From the NCBI RefSeq assembly GCF_035046505.1, contig NC_089821.1, positions 310,055,368 to 310,119,367 of the forward strand: DNA of 64,000 bases, given 5' to 3'. Each line of letters opens with the position of its first letter. Positions within the stretch are counted from its first letter, which is position 1. Position numbers and translations under genes: made by a program. The notes under the pieces are model-generated. The model ran no database searches and was not told the origin of the DNA. It saw only the letters and a list, made by a program, of their open reading frames with translations. This DNA is from Tiliqua scincoides. Taxonomy: Eukaryota; Chordata; Lepidosauria; Squamata; Scincidae. This document shows positions 1-9,843 of this stretch, in pieces.

Positions 1-53
1 CTGGCCTAGATGGGCCTATGGCCTGATCCAGAGGGGCTGTTCTTACATTCTTA
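1..53 (+). repeat. CR1 LINE, extreme 3' end
   Basis: The motif GGACTAGATGGGCC (here CTAGATGGGCCTATGG) followed by TGATCCAG and a terminal TTCTTA repeat is the 3' end shared by more than a dozen elements in this window. The longest of them matches the known CR1 3' region (body motifs such as GATGATTACGGGGCTGGGGC and TATGAGGAAAG). The copy is cut by the window edge. Confidence 0.75.
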
Positions 54-83
54 AGAAACACACTGAAAATTGTTGATTTAAGG

Positions 84-329
84 CAGTGATTTTCAACCTT
101 TTCCATCTCATGGCACACTAACAAGGTACTAAAATTATCAGGGCACACCATCTGCTTTTTGAAAACTGCTTTTTGAAAACTGACAAGGCACACCATGCTG
201 CTGGTGGGGGGGCTCACATCCCCACTGGCCCTATTAACAAATGACCCCCCTCCCCCAAACTCTTGTGGCGCACCTGCAGACCATTCACGGCACACCTGTG
301 TGCCATGGCACAGTGGTTGAAAAAGGCTG
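84..329. mobile_element. hAT-type MITE (family G)
   Basis: The ends are CAGTGATTTTCAACC and GGTTGAAAAAGGCTG, which are imperfect inverted repeats of hAT style. The copy is flanked by a perfect 8-bp direct repeat ATTTAAGG (76-83 and 330-337), the TSD length expected for hAT transposase. The interior repeats the word GGCACACC and has no coding capacity, so it is a non-autonomous copy. Confidence 0.85.
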
Positions 330-485
330 ATTTAAGGCATCAGCCAACCTCTGACCCCATGGAGCTATCCAAGGTGCTGTGGCCCTGACCTGGCTGGCTC
401 AGGTGCAACTGCCCAGTCTCTCCTCTGTGGTCTTCCACTCCCGACCTGGAGTCATCACAGATCAGCTGTACAACAGCGGGTTTTG

Positions 486-868
486 AAGGGGGGGTTCAGT
501 GGGTAAAGCACACGCTTTGCATGCAAAGGTCCAGCGTTCTTTCTATGGCATCTCGGCAGGCCTGGAAATGGGGGAGAATAACTGGCCCACCTCACCCCAG
601 CACTGTCTGTTCTAGTGGCTGTCTGCTGGTATTCATGTGCATCTTTTTAGATTGTGAGCCCTTTTGGGACAGGGAGCCATTTAGTTATTTGATTTTTCTC
701 TGTAAACCGCTTTGTGAACTTTTAGTTGAAAAGCGGTATATAAATACTGTTAATAATAATAATAATAATAATGGCCCTCTCTTCCTGAAACCCTGGAGGG
801 CTTTTGCACGTTAGCGAAGGCAGAACTCAGCAGGATGGACCAAAGGCCTGACTCAGCAGACGGCAGCC
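486..868 (+). repeat. tRNA-headed SINE with CR1-like tail, split by an L2 end
   Basis: The head (about 487-540) has a degenerate tRNA-like A box and the GCTTTGCATGCAAAGGTCC word seen in the other SINE copies here. The tail (about 785-868) has the typical CCTGAAACCCTGG, GGATGGACCAAAGGCCTGACTCAG arrangement. The middle is replaced by an L2-type 3' end (571-773), which I read as a later insertion. Both halves are diverged. Confidence 0.55.
571..773 (+). repeat. L2-type LINE 3' end with (TAA)n tail
   Basis: The sequence GTAAACCGCTTTGTGAAC...GAAAAGCGGTATATAAATAC followed by (TAA)n (about 748-771) is the usual squamate L2-type 3' terminus. A second copy in the opposite orientation (41143-41403) matches it along its whole length, including the upstream AACTGGCCC and TCTAGTGG words. 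Confidence 0.65.
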
Positions 869-880
869 AGAGCCGAGCTG

Positions 881-1972
881 CAGGATGTTGAAAATGCCAA
901 GGATGGGGTGTTTCAGATCTATGGCCTGAAAAAATATGAGCAACACATTAATTGCTCATTTGCTCTGTTGCAGTGGAGAGAGATAAAAATGGGGAGCAAA
1001 CTGAGCAAGTGTGAGGATTTCAAACTCTCGAAAGGAAGATAAGAGAGGATGAAAGAACTTGAGCAGAAAGGAGGAGGAGAGCAAGGATGATGACACCACA
1101 CTTTTGGAAGCTCTGCCAGGCTGCCTGGGATCCTGCGAGGTCACAGCAGCACCAAGTGCCTGGCCCAGATTGTTTTCTGTGATTGGAACCAGCCACCCCA
1201 TGCATTCCTGACCCATCCAAATGTTGTTCTGGGCACAGGAGCCCTTTGGGGAGGAAGGTCCCATATCATTTCTGAGATGTCAACATCACATCACCCTGCA
1301 ATAAATGAGCAACTTGCCTGGGTGACCAGGTGCCTTTGCTAGTCATGTGCTGGGGACTTGTCTCCCTCCTGCTCTCTTTGCATTTGCTGTTATTGTTGTG
1401 TCTGCAAACCCACCAGCTCGGAGAGATCTGCCCTGTAAACACCAGCAGGGTGGGCTACCACTTGAAAGCAATATGGTCACGCCAGGAACACTTGGAATGT
1501 CTCTGCTGCCTGGCTGGTCCTGCGGGCACTCTTTGTTCTGCAGACCAATTTGGCCGCTACTGATAAGAAGAGCCTTCCAACCACGGCAGGAAAAAGAAGC
1601 TGCTTCTGTTGGGAACTGCAAGGGGTGGGCACAGTGTCCGCATCTCAACTCAAGTCATTGATGACCATCAATGAGCAGTAGCAGGCTGGACACCAAGCTG
1701 CAAATAAGAACCCTAGGAGTGGGTTTTCCAGCTTGGTGTCCGTCTAAGAGCAGCCAAGGAGGCCCAGCTTTAGGTTCCATTGTCTTCAGAGGCCAGATGG
1801 GTCTCTGCAGGAAGCAGGGGCTTCTCCTACAAACAAATACTCCCTTTTCAAAGCAGTTTGAAAATGTTGCCTAAAGACCTGATACCAGCCTTCCCCACCT
1901 TCCCGGCTCCTTCACTTAGAAAGTGAATTTCCCACCTCTTCTTGAAAAGAAATAATAATAAAAAACACCATT
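881..1972. other. No recognised feature
   Basis: No known repeat or convincing exon was seen. There is a 13-bp perfect inverted repeat (GGACACCAAGCTG at 1688-1700 and its complement at 1729-1741, 28-bp spacer) and a short AAT-rich run near 1949-1967. The open frames of 60-104 codons here look random. Confidence 0.4.
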
Positions 1973-2426
1973 GTTGGCAACCTTCAGTCTCGAAAGACTA
2001 TGGTATTGCGCTCTGAAAGGTGGTTCTGGAACAGCGCCTAGTGTGGCTGAAAAGGCCAATTCGGGAGTGACAATCCCTTCCACACTGGGAGCAAGTGCAG
2101 TCTGTCCCTGGTCTGTCTCCCTGGCTATGGGCCTTCCTTCTTTGCCTCTTTACCTCAGACTGTTGGCCAAGTGTCTCTTCAAACTGGGAAAGGCCATGCT
2201 GCACAGCCTGCCTCCAAGCGGGCTGCTCAGAGGCCAGGGTTTCCCACTTGTTGAGGTCCACTTCTAAGGCCTTCAGATCCCTCTTGCAGATGTCCTTGTA
2301 TCGCAGCTGTGGTCTACCTGTAGGGCACTTTCCTTGCATGAGTTCTCCATAGAGGAGATCCTTTGGGATCCAGCCATCATCCAATCTCACAACATGACCG
2401 AGCCAACGCAGGCGTCTCTGTTTCAG
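1973..2426 (-). mobile_element. LINE-X copy A, 5'-truncated 3' end
   Basis: On the minus strand it encodes the C-terminal part of the LINE-X protein (QRRLRWLGHVVRLDDG, then the CTCSQCGRDCHSRIGL zinc finger) and ends with the family tail AGTCTTTCGAGACTGAAGG-TTGCCAAC. The 151-codon frame is open but lacks reverse transcriptase. The 5' boundary is where similarity to the other copies stops (after the word coding for LKQRRLR). I could not find a clean TSD. Confidence 0.85.
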
Positions 2427-2627
2427 ACACATATCTAGTGGGCAGCAGTGCAAGGCAGTGGAGTCCAGGGCTCTTGACTATTTGACATCTCAGTTAGAAG
2501 CACCATCTCCTTGATTGCTGCCGCAGAACACTGGAAGACTCCTCTGTGAGGTGTGCCTTATGGCTTCAACTCTCTGGGCATTTTGCAAGCAGGTTAAAGG
2601 GCCAAGCAACGCCTTATGTTGAATATG

Positions 2628-2850
2628 AGAACGTAATAAGGACCCCGCTGGATCAGGCCAAAGGCCCAGCTAGTCCAGCTTCTAAAATCAGGGGGTTTCA
2701 GATACCCTTCATGGCTTGTAATGTGTGCTGGACTTTTCCTCCATTGTTCAGCCCAATCCCCTTTTAAAGGCATCTAGGGCAGGCACCATCACCGCATCCT
2801 GTGGCAAGGAGTTCCACAGATTAATCCCATGCTGGGGGGAGGCATTTTTG
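2628..2850 (-). repeat. CR1 3' region fragment
   Basis: In reverse it shows the CR1 order: GTGGAACTCCTTGCCACAGGATG, CCTTTAAAAGGGG, then the GGACTAG/TTTGGCCTGATCCAG end. The segment between the body and the end has a deletion compared with fuller copies at 7644 and 61204. Confidence 0.7.
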
Positions 2851-3079
2851 TTGGACTCGCAATCTAAGGGGAAATTAGATCTAAGGGGAAATGGTTAAAT
2901 ACCCCCTCCCCATATGCTCTGGTCCTGATTCTGATTGGAAGAAAGAAAGAAACCTGTTCAGACTCAGCATTCAATGGCCTGGACAACTGGACCAGTGTCA
3001 AAGCCCTTCCTTCTCCAGTGTACTTTGGGTTGCTGGTTCCAGTTCTTGGATCTCTGCTGATGCCAGCACTTTTCTTGGG

Positions 3080-3200
3080 AATATAGCTGCTTTTGTGCTG
3101 ATGTGGATTTGGAATGGTGTTGTGGTTGCTTTCTTTTTATTGGATGCTGCTTTAAAACTGAGTTTGGGAGATATAAAGAGGTATATAAATATAGTTTAAA
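3080..3200 (+). repeat. Possible L2-type LINE 3' tail
   Basis: Phrases TTTTATTGGATGCTG, GAGTTTGGGAGATA and GTATATAAATATAG resemble the 3' ends of L2-like elements, but no AT-rich simple tail follows. This is an old copy or chance similarity. Confidence 0.35.
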
Positions 3201-3206
3201 AACAAA

Positions 3207-3405
3207 TCATAAGAATATAAGAGCATAAGAACAGCCCAGCTGAATTAGGCCATAGGCCCATCTAGTCCACCTTCTGGTATCTCACAGCAGCCCACCAAAT
3301 GCCCCAGGGAGCACACAAGACAGCAAGAGACCTGCACCCTGGTGCCCTCCCTGGCATCTGGCATTCTGAGGTAGCCTACTTCTAAAATTGGAAATCCGTG
3401 GATAT
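3207..3405 (-). repeat. CR1 3' end
   Basis: It reads inwards from a duplicated ATAAGAATATAAGAGCATAAG terminus through GGCCCATCTAGTCCA and GCCCACCAAATGCCCCAGGG to TCTGGCATTCTGA, the standard CR1 3' UTR order in reverse. Confidence 0.75.
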
Positions 3406-3439
3406 TCTGCTAGTTGATTGTGAGCTATGCGTGCACCTA

Positions 3440-3550
3440 TGTACATTGAGGGAGCACGTGCTTTGCTTGCAGAAGGTGCGGGATTTGATCTGTGGCATCG
3501 CTTGTCAGAAGGAAAACTGGTGGTGGGGCTGCGGTATAGTCTGAAAACTT
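3440..3550 (+). repeat. tRNA-headed SINE fragment
   Basis: The string GGAGCACGTGCTTTGCTTGCAGAAGGT followed by a B-box-like GGATTTGATCT and TGGCATC matches the head of the tRNA-derived SINE family whose better copies are at 50150 and 46540. Only the head survives between two CR1 fragments. Confidence 0.5.
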
Positions 3551-3559
3551 TAATTAAGA

Positions 3560-3715
3560 AAAAGAATTTAAGAAGAGCCACTGGATCAGGCCATAGGCCC
3601 ATCTTGTCCAGCTACCTGTATCTCACAGAGGCCCACCAGATACTTCAGGGGGCACACCTGACAACTAGACACCTGCATCCTGTTGCCACTCCCTTGTTTC
3701 TGACACTTTGGGCTT
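3560..3715 (-). repeat. CR1 3' end
   Basis: It runs in reverse from AAGAGCCACTGGATCAGGCC through TCTCACAGAGGCCCACCAG to CTGCATCCTGTTGCC. It is more diverged than the copy at 3207 and belongs to the subfamily with CAGATAC in place of CAAATGC. Confidence 0.7.
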
Positions 3716-3959
3716 CAGTCTTCCTCTCACCTGCATCACCAACTTAAAATAGTTTCTTCTCAGAGAAGCTTCTTGAGCTCTTTTGGCTGAAAATGTTTAG
3801 TGTCCGAGGCAAACATTTTTACAGCCAAGATCATGCGCAAAGTGCAGTCCTGGAGCAGCGGCTCGGCCTGTGGTCTTGCATCCTTGCATCCAGGCAGCAC
3901 TGGTCATGGCAAAGGCAGGAAGGGGAGCACCTGGGAAAGTCCTGAGCTTCACTTCCGCA

Positions 3960-4106
3960 ACTGTTACCTTGCACATGCCTGATCTCGTCTGATCTCGGAA
4001 GCTAAGCAGGGTCAGGCCTGGTTAGTACTTGGATGGGAGACCGCCTGGGAATACCAGGTGCTGTAGGCTTACACCATAGTCTTTCGAGACGGAAGGTTGC
4101 CAATCA
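3960..4106 (+). repeat. 5S rRNA-derived SINE with LINE-X tail, copy 1
   Basis: Nearly the whole 5S rRNA sequence is present from GTTACCTTGCACATGCC through CTCGGAAGCTAAGCAGGG to GGTGCTGTAGGCTT, missing only the first dozen or so bases. The internal Pol III control elements (AGCTAAGCAGGG, GCCTGGTTAGTAC, GGATGGGAGACCG) are intact. It is joined directly to ACCATAGTCTTTCGAGACGG-AAGGTTGCCAAT, the LINE-X tail. An 11-bp direct repeat with one mismatch (TCACTTCCGCA 3949-3959, TCACTTCTGCA 4107-4117) flanks it. This is the SINE3 architecture: 5S head, LINE-derived tail. Confidence 0.9.
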
Positions 4107-4117
4107 TCACTTCTGCA

Positions 4118-4698
4118 GTGAGATAATCACAACCTACACTTGGGGTCTGGATGCTTCAAAACAAAACAAAAAAAGACTGGAGATTTCTGATGACTTCAAC
4201 AAGTTTTGGCAACAGAAATCACACAGGAGGCTTGGGAAGCAGACACAGTCGTGTGACGCTGCTATTTTAGATGATGCCGGAAAATGAATGGGAAGAAAGA
4301 AGCATGCAGTATTGTGTGCCTGGGAATCGGTTACGACCTATTCAAGGTGCCATTATCTCCATCAATCACTGTCTGCGTTCAGTGCGCACAAAATTAACTT
4401 TGGATATAGAGAGACAAACATCTCCCCGGGATTTAGAGAGACACACACCCATTCCGTGTTAATCAACAGGCGTTGGGATCATTAATAATGCAGCACTGAG
4501 CTCGACAGGAGCCATAGAAAAGCCTTAAAGGTGCATTATTTATTCAATGTGTCTGCACCATTGGTGCACCAAGAGGAACTGGAAGCAGAGTGAATCCCAG
4601 TAGAGGCAATACTCTGAACTTGCTGTGAAAATTTAATAAACGTGGTTTGCTCTGTTTGCATCCCATTATAAAACCCCAGCCTTGCCTGTTTGCTTGAA
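4118..4698. other. No recognised feature
   Basis: Unique-looking sequence without a known repeat, splice-like structure or credible coding frame. Confidence 0.4.
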
Positions 4699-4699
4699 T

Positions 4700-4812
4700 C
4701 AATGGCATAGCTGGAGGGGGTGCTAAATTTTGCAGGGAGCCTCACAGCAGCATACAAGCAGCCCCTCCCCTTCAGAGCCATTCTGGGCGACGAGAGCACA
4801 ATGGAGTCATGA
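4700..4812. mobile_element. hAT MITE family A, left half only
   Basis: It starts with the family terminus CAATGGCATAGCTGGAGGGG and runs through GCAGGGAGCCTCAC, AGCCCCTCCCC and GAGCCATTCTGGGC. The inverted right half is missing, so the copy is truncated. Confidence 0.6.
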
Positions 4813-4902
4813 GTCCCAGTTCTAAAACATCTGAGAACCCTGGTCTGCTGTCTCTGTCTATGCTTATTGTGGCTAATAACCATTCATCCTCTCTTACAAC
4901 TT

Positions 4903-4994
4903 ACAGTAATCCTAGGCATGTCTTCTCAGAAGTAAGTCTCATTGAGTTTAATGGGACTTGCCCCCATGTAAATATGTATAGGATTGCAGCCTGA
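4903..4994. repeat. Short fold-back repeat (Harbinger-like MITE family H)
   Basis: About 90 bp with inverted arms: AATCCTAGGCATGTC...CTCAGAAGTAAGTC facing GGGACTTGCCCC...GTATAGGATTGCAGCC. The same layout recurs about 15 times in this window. The ends (CAATCCTA.GCA) resemble the longer GGGCCCAATCCTATCC family, so a shared transposase is plausible. Confidence 0.6.
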
Positions 4995-4996
4995 AT

Positions 4997-5175
4997 TTTT
5001 CAAATCCTCTTTTAAAGACATTATGGACCACTCAGATTTCACTGAAGTGACCAATTTCACCACATCTTGTGGCAGTGGATTCTATACATTAATTACATGT
5101 TGTGTGAAGAGATCTTGTCTACTGTCTGTCCTGAATATTACTGTCTGTCAGTGGTACAGTTCATTCCACCACCTC
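4997..5175 (-). repeat. Old CR1 3' region fragment
   Basis: In reverse it has the CR1 body words (CTTTTAAAGACAT, CACCACATCTTGTGGCAGTG, TTCTGTCTGTCCTG-like). It is much more diverged than other CR1 copies here, so it is an older insertion. Confidence 0.5.
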
Positions 5176-5384
5176 AGGACAAAGCCACCTCATCCTGCTC
5201 CAAGCATAAACCGAATCCAGTATTCGATGGTCCCGTTTCAGGAATAGTGCCGCAGATCAGCTTCCATGGGGAGCTTCCTCTGCACATGCTCCATATGTAT
5301 GTTCCAGAACCAGGTCCTGGCACCAAAAATAGGTTCCAGGTCTAAACCTGAACTTAAATTTAGACTCCTCTAAATGTACTCTTG

Positions 5385-5485
5385 TGTAGCAGTAGAGTTA
5401 CAGCAAAACACTAAACATAGAAGTAAATTCCATGTTCTTCCATAGGGCTTACTCCCCAGTAAGTGTTTTTAGAATTGCAGCCTTT
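5385..5485. repeat. Short fold-back repeat (family H), diverged
   Basis: The core AGAAGTAAATTCCATG...CATAGGGCTTACTCCCCAGTAAG and terminal GAATTGCAGCC identify the family. The left end is degraded. Confidence 0.45.
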
Positions 5486-5487
5486 GA

Positions 5488-5865
5488 GCCGAATCCTGAG
5501 CTCTGCGCACCAGCTTACCGCCAGCGCATACTGTTGCAAACATGCCATAAGGCACATTTGCAGGGCTTAGCACCAGCCCAGCGCCAGAGCTAGCCCAGCG
5601 TGAGTGAGCTCTGGGCTACCGCTGGTGGAAAGGCGGTGCTCCACAGCTTGGCAGTCGCCCAAACCACGGGCCGGCAGAGAGGTAGTGGGGGTGCGGGGAG
5701 AGGCGGGGAGGAGGCATTCTGGGACAGGGGAAGGTGGGGGGAGGGCGGGAAGGAGGCATGCTGGGGAGAGGGGGTGGGGCTGGAGGAGGTGGGATCAGTG
5801 GAGCTCAGCTCCACTGGATCATGAGCTCAATGTCGGTGCGCACAGAACTCTTTGATTCTGTGGCA
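5488..5865. mobile_element. Possible GC-rich MITE with imperfect terminal inverted repeats
   Basis: The left end CCGAATCCTGAGCTCTGCGCACC is mirrored by GGTGCGCACAGAACTC...GATTCTG on the right (about 5834-5861). The interior is purine-rich (GGGGAGAGG... tracts) and its open frames are compositional. No TSD was found, so the call rests on the inverted ends. Confidence 0.35.
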
Positions 5866-6059
5866 GCTCCACAGAATCCAGTAGCCCCACTACAGAGCTA
5901 CTTTCCTTACCTAGAGGGAAGGGGACGTCCCCTTCCCCCGAGGAGCCGCTGGCAACTGCCCAGTTGCATTTAGGATGCGGCGGCAGCCATTTTCGGCACC
6001 ACGGCAGCTGGGCTTCCCATCATGTCTGGAAACATATACGATGCTTCTAGTGATGAATG

Positions 6060-6182
6060 CAGTGGTGTAGCTAGTTTTGCTCCCACTGCCCAGAATAGCC
6101 CCAAAGGGGAGGGGCCGCTTGCACAGCGCCTTCAGGCACCTACAAAACTTAGTGCTTTGCACCCCCTCTAGCTACGCCACTG
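6060..6182. mobile_element. hAT MITE family A, internally deleted
   Basis: The termini CAGTGGTGTAGCTAG and CTAGCTACGCCACTG are inverted repeats. The left arm is mostly lost, leaving 123 bp. Flanking 8-mers GATGAATG (6052-6059) and GATAAATC (6183-6190) agree at 6 of 8 positions, consistent with a decayed hAT TSD. Confidence 0.75.
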
Positions 6183-6637
6183 GATAAATCCAATTAGTTG
6201 TTTTTTTAAAAAACCAAACCCAGTCTGGTCCCTTCTGTCAGGCATATTTGCCCCTCCCTGTCTATTTGTGAAGAAGTTTAGTACGTCCGAGACGTGAGTG
6301 ACGTAATGTTATGACAGCGCAACGCGACGCATCATTTGAGAATGCTTCCCGCTTGACTGACCAAGGTGCATTCCTCTTCTCTGAGCTGGAAATGTTGGCA
6401 GCGTAGTTACGCCTTCCTGAAGGTTTAGGAAAGGTAACAAGACAATTGTAACAAGACGCCTAACAGGGCAATCAATAGGATGCCTGCTAAATATAGGTCA
6501 GGCAGTGAGTGAAAATGATTTCCGTTCCAGCTGATCTCTACCCCTTGGCATGAACTTTTGTGACTGCAGCAGGAGTGAGGTGTGCTGAATGGAGGCCTCA
6601 TAGGTTGGGGTCCGTCCTTGTCTTCAGAGGAAGCTGC
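6183..6637. other. No recognised feature
   Basis: Unique-looking sequence. No repeat or exon signature was identified. Confidence 0.35.
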
Positions 6638-6827
6638 CATCACAAGAGACAAAGACTATTGAGAAAACTATAGAGATCAGTGTGCCACGGGAAGAAAAAC
6701 GTTGAAAATAACATCCAGAGGAAGTCAGACGCTGGGCTGCCTAGCTCTGGATGTTATTTTCAACGTTTTTCTTCCCGTGGCACACTGATCTCTATAGTTT
6801 TCTCAATAGTCTTTGTCTCTTGTGATG
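6638..6827. repeat. Perfect 83-bp inverted repeat (hairpin)
   Basis: Bases 6638-6720 are the exact reverse complement of 6745-6827, with a 24-bp spacer (6721-6744). The right arm is the first part of the hAT MITE at 6753-7013 plus its 8-bp left flank. The left arm is therefore an inverted duplication of one end of that element. Complementarity stops abruptly at 6637/6828. Confidence 0.95.
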
Positions 6828-7013
6828 TCACGTCTTCCAGGAGACTCTTCCAGGTTCGGTGGCTCTGTTTCCAGGGCAACTGCCTGTCGTAACCAATTGT
6901 CTGTTCTTCCTCCACTGGCACCAGAAGAATTTTTCATCAATTTTCATGGCTGGGCTCCGAACTTCCATAGCACACCTGCAGACCTTTCGCAGTACACGGG
7001 TTGAAAACCACTG
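6753..7013. mobile_element. hAT MITE family B
   Basis: It matches the elements at 17575 and 57569 (words TTTTCAACGTTTTTC, CTCTTGTGATGTCAC, GGAGACTCTTCC, GGGCAACTG, GGTTGAAAACCACTG). Flanking CTCTGGAT (6745-6752) and CTCTGGTC (7014-7021) agree at 6 of 8 positions. Its first 75 bp are duplicated in inverted orientation to the left. Confidence 0.75.
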
Positions 7014-7184
7014 CTCTGGTCTGCGAACCAGCAGCAGCTCTCCAGGGTTTCAAGCAGGAGTCCTTCCCATCCGTAGTCAGGCCTGAACACAAGATCTTCT
7101 GTGGGCAAAGAAGGGACTTTTCACCCCTGAACCATGAGTTAGTCATCTCAGCCAACAGACTTGTGGGGGGAACCCACCTCCATT

Positions 7185-7341
7185 CGGTAGAATAGCCAGA
7201 GAAGGGGCAGCATGGCACATACAGCAGGTGACCCTGTGTGTTGCTGTCGCTGCCGGAATGACTCCAATGGCAAGTGGGAGGGACCATTTACACAGCACAT
7301 GGCAGTACTTACCGCACCACCCCCCTCTGGCTATGCTACCG
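7185..7341. mobile_element. hAT MITE family A, diverged variant
   Basis: The ends CGGTAGAATAGCCAGAG and CTCTGGCTATGCTACCG are inverted and match the CAGTGGCGTAGCTAGAG terminus at most positions. The interior is highly diverged. Flanking 8-mers agree at only 5 of 8 positions. Confidence 0.45.
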
Positions 7342-7643
7342 CCTGCACAGGCCCAGTTGCTCCCACTTCTGCTCTTCCTCCTCTTGCTCCTTGCATGAAA
7401 AAAAGGAAGAAAGGGGCAGGACACCATCTCTGTGTGTGGAACTTTAGTCTACAATCACCATTTCCAGCCTTAGGCCATTTTTCTCTCTCCGCTCTTGAGT
7501 GGCTCCTCCACCCACACTTTCTCTTTACACCACTTATAACAAACTCCCCAGACCTCAAAGAGCTGTTGATGGTTTTTGCGCTGTTGGGGTTCTTGATTCT
7601 CCATCTTCCTAACTGTACCAATAAAGCTCCAGCTGGGACACAA
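7342..7643. other. No recognised feature
   Basis: Pyrimidine-rich unique sequence. Open frames of about 100 codons on both strands show no recognisable domain. Confidence 0.35.
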
Positions 7644-7985
7644 TAAGAAAAGCCCTGCTGGATCAGGCCCATCTAGTCCAGCTTCCTGCATCTCACAGTG
7701 GCCCACCAGATGCCTCCAGGAGCACAGAAGACAACAAGAGACCTGCATCCTGGTGCCACTCCTTTGAATCTGGCATTCAGAGATGACCTACTTCTAAAAC
7801 CAGGAGACTGCACATACGCATCATGGCTTGTAACCTGTGATGGACTTTTCCTCCATTAAAATCCTCTTTTAAAGCCATCCAGGCCAGACACCATCACCAC
7901 ATCCTGTGGCAAGGAGTTCCACAAATTAAGTACATGCTGGGTAAAGAAATATTTTCTTTTGTCTCTTCTAATGCAAAGGATGACC
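7644..7985 (-). repeat. CR1 3' region
   Basis: In reverse: AAGAAATATTTTC (complement of the body end), CCACATCCTGTGGCAAGGAG, CCTCTTTTAAAGCCATCCAGG, CATCATGGCTTGTAACC, TGGCCCACCAGATGCC and GATCAGGCCCATCTAGTCC. It is a moderately old copy of the CAGATGCC subfamily. Confidence 0.8.
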
Positions 7986-7987
7986 TG

Positions 7988-8460
7988 AACATAAGGACAT
8001 CAGACAAGCCCTGATGGACTAGACCAGGGGTCTCCAAACTTTTTGGCCAGCGGGCCGCATCAAATATCTGGCGTGGTGTGGAGGGCCGGAAAAAAATTTA
8101 AATATAAAATTTAAATAAATAAATTTAAAGCTGGAACTTGGCTGAGTGAATAAATGAACGAATGGGCTCATTCATTCAACCTCTCTGGCCCTCAGAACAC
8201 CCTCCAGACACAATCAGAGCACAGTTCTGGTCATGTTCAGTCGAGTGGGCCAGAAGCTTTCAGGGGACAAGAGGTTGTCTGCGGGCCAGAAAGAGGCTTG
8301 CTGCGGGCCGCATCTGGCCCCCGGGCCGGGGTTTGGAGACCCCTGGACTAGACGCAAAAGCTGTCTAGTCCAGCTACCTGTTTCCTCCAATGGCCAACTA
8401 GATGCTTCTCCAACAGAACTTGCAAGCAACAGCTCTCGCCTGTTGTAGCCAACCCAGCAT
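7988..8460 (-). repeat. Diverged CR1-like 3' end split by a hAT MITE
   Basis: The piece 7988-8024 (ACATAAGGACATCAGACAAG, CCTGATGGACTAGAC) continues at 8346 (CTGTCTAGTCCAGCTACCTG, TGGCCAACTAGATGC). The interruption is the complete hAT element at 8025-8345, which dates the CR1 fragment as the older of the two. Confidence 0.6.
8025..8345. mobile_element. hAT MITE family C
   Basis: Termini CAGGGGTCTCCAAACTTTTT and GGTTTGGAGACCCCTG are inverted repeats. A perfect 8-bp duplication GACTAGAC flanks it (8017-8024, 8346-8353). The inner arms GGCCAGCGGGCCGCATC and GCGGGCCGCATCTGGCCCC extend the palindrome. No transposase frame is present. A second copy sits at 36019. Confidence 0.92.
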
Positions 8461-8760
8461 GCACTGCTTTGTGGTACAGTGCTTCTGAACATGGAGGCTC
8501 AGTAGAGTCATTAGAACTTGACAGGCTGTTCCGCTGTGAATGTGCCTGACTTGTTTTCTCTCCTGTATGTTCCATCAGCACTCCAAAAAAAACAAACATT
8601 TGAAGATCATGCTGGCTTGTCTAAAATGATCTTTGAGTAATCCTGCAAACATGTCTTGCGGGTGGGGGTGGCTGCTTGTCTCCTGTTGCATAAACAGCAT
8701 CCTAATGAAGTTTCATCATTTCTTTGGTTGATATTATCGTAGCTTTTGAAAGAAATGCAG

Positions 8761-8915
8761 ACATAAGAACATAAGAACAGCCCCACTGGATCAGGCCATA
8801 GGCCCATCTAGTCCAGCTTCCTGTATCTCACAGCGGCCCACCAAATGCCCCAGGGAGCACACCAGACAACAAGAGACCTCATCCTGGTGCCCTCCCTTGC
8901 ATCTGGCATTCTGGT
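8761..8915 (-). repeat. CR1 3' end
   Basis: A clean young-looking copy: ATAAGAACATAAGAACAGCC start, GGCCCATCTAGTCCAGCTTC, CCCCAGGGAGCACACCAGA and TCTGGCATTCTG. Confidence 0.8.
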
Positions 8916-8919
8916 GCTT

Positions 8920-9843
8920 CCACCAACATTTAAAGTGGCTTGTTTGATAAAGGACTGAGAGTTACATTTGAGTGTGATCGTATACAATGTGTATGTCATT
9001 TTGGCATCAGTGCAATGTACTGATATTACAGCTTATTCTGATAGGTTGTAGAATTGAATCTGTTGCATTAACAATACACTGCAAGCAGCCCTTGCTATGG
9101 CTCTGCTTGTGGCTACCCAGAGGTTCCATTTAGCTATCAGGAGTAGAAAGTGATTTGCAGCAGGCTGGGATGCAGTGGTCCTTGCAGTAGTGCTGGGTGC
9201 ACAGCAATGCAGGAGGGAAGGCTTGCATGCATCCCACCAGGACAAATTTGCAGCAAATAGCCACTTGTGGAGGGGGGGATAGCCACTTTGGAGAACCTGA
9301 TTTCAGGGGGAACCGGCATAGGGTGAAGGGTTAACACCCTCCTTCCCGCGCACCATGGTCTCAGTGCAGATCATTCACACACACACCCTGGGTTTTGTGC
9401 TTAAGAAGAGGCAGTTCCAGACCTAAGCACATCTCCTAATGATGCATTAATCACCGCAAGTTGTTTGGCTCCCAATCCTGGTTGATCGTGCCTGAATGTT
9501 ACTAAGCAGTCCCTGCTAAAAGCACCATGAAGAAAGGCAGTTGGCAAATGGCTCCTGGAGGATGCTGAGCTGAAAAAGCTGCAGCTAATTGCACCGCTTG
9601 CGTGGTAATTAGGCACTAATGGCTTATTAAAAGTAATGAACAAAGGTCTGCCATTTAATTTCGAGGTCCTGCAAGTTGCTGCTCCATTGTTAATGGGTGT
9701 GCATTATTTTTTAAAAATAACAAAAATAAATAAGCGCTTTGCATCATATTAAGAGCTGCCTTTCAAAATCTAATTAAAAATCCCAGACCACTTGAAACAT
9801 GAAACAGAGGAGGCAGTAGGAAACTTCATTTAGCAACTGAGGG
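8920..9843. other. No recognised feature
   Basis: AT-rich unique sequence. A short run ACACACACACACC near 9377 is the only simple repeat noted. Confidence 0.35.

Noticed and set aside
3965-4070. 5S rRNA gene
   Set aside because: All three 5S-like segments lack the first bases of 5S, have no T-run terminator, carry a LINE-X tail, and two sit between target-site duplications. They are SINEs.
8607-8807. Recurrent small frames beginning MGLWPDPVGLFLCS or similar across the window
   Set aside because: They are translations of the CR1 3' UTR in a fixed frame, so their similarity to one another reflects the repeat, not a protein family.
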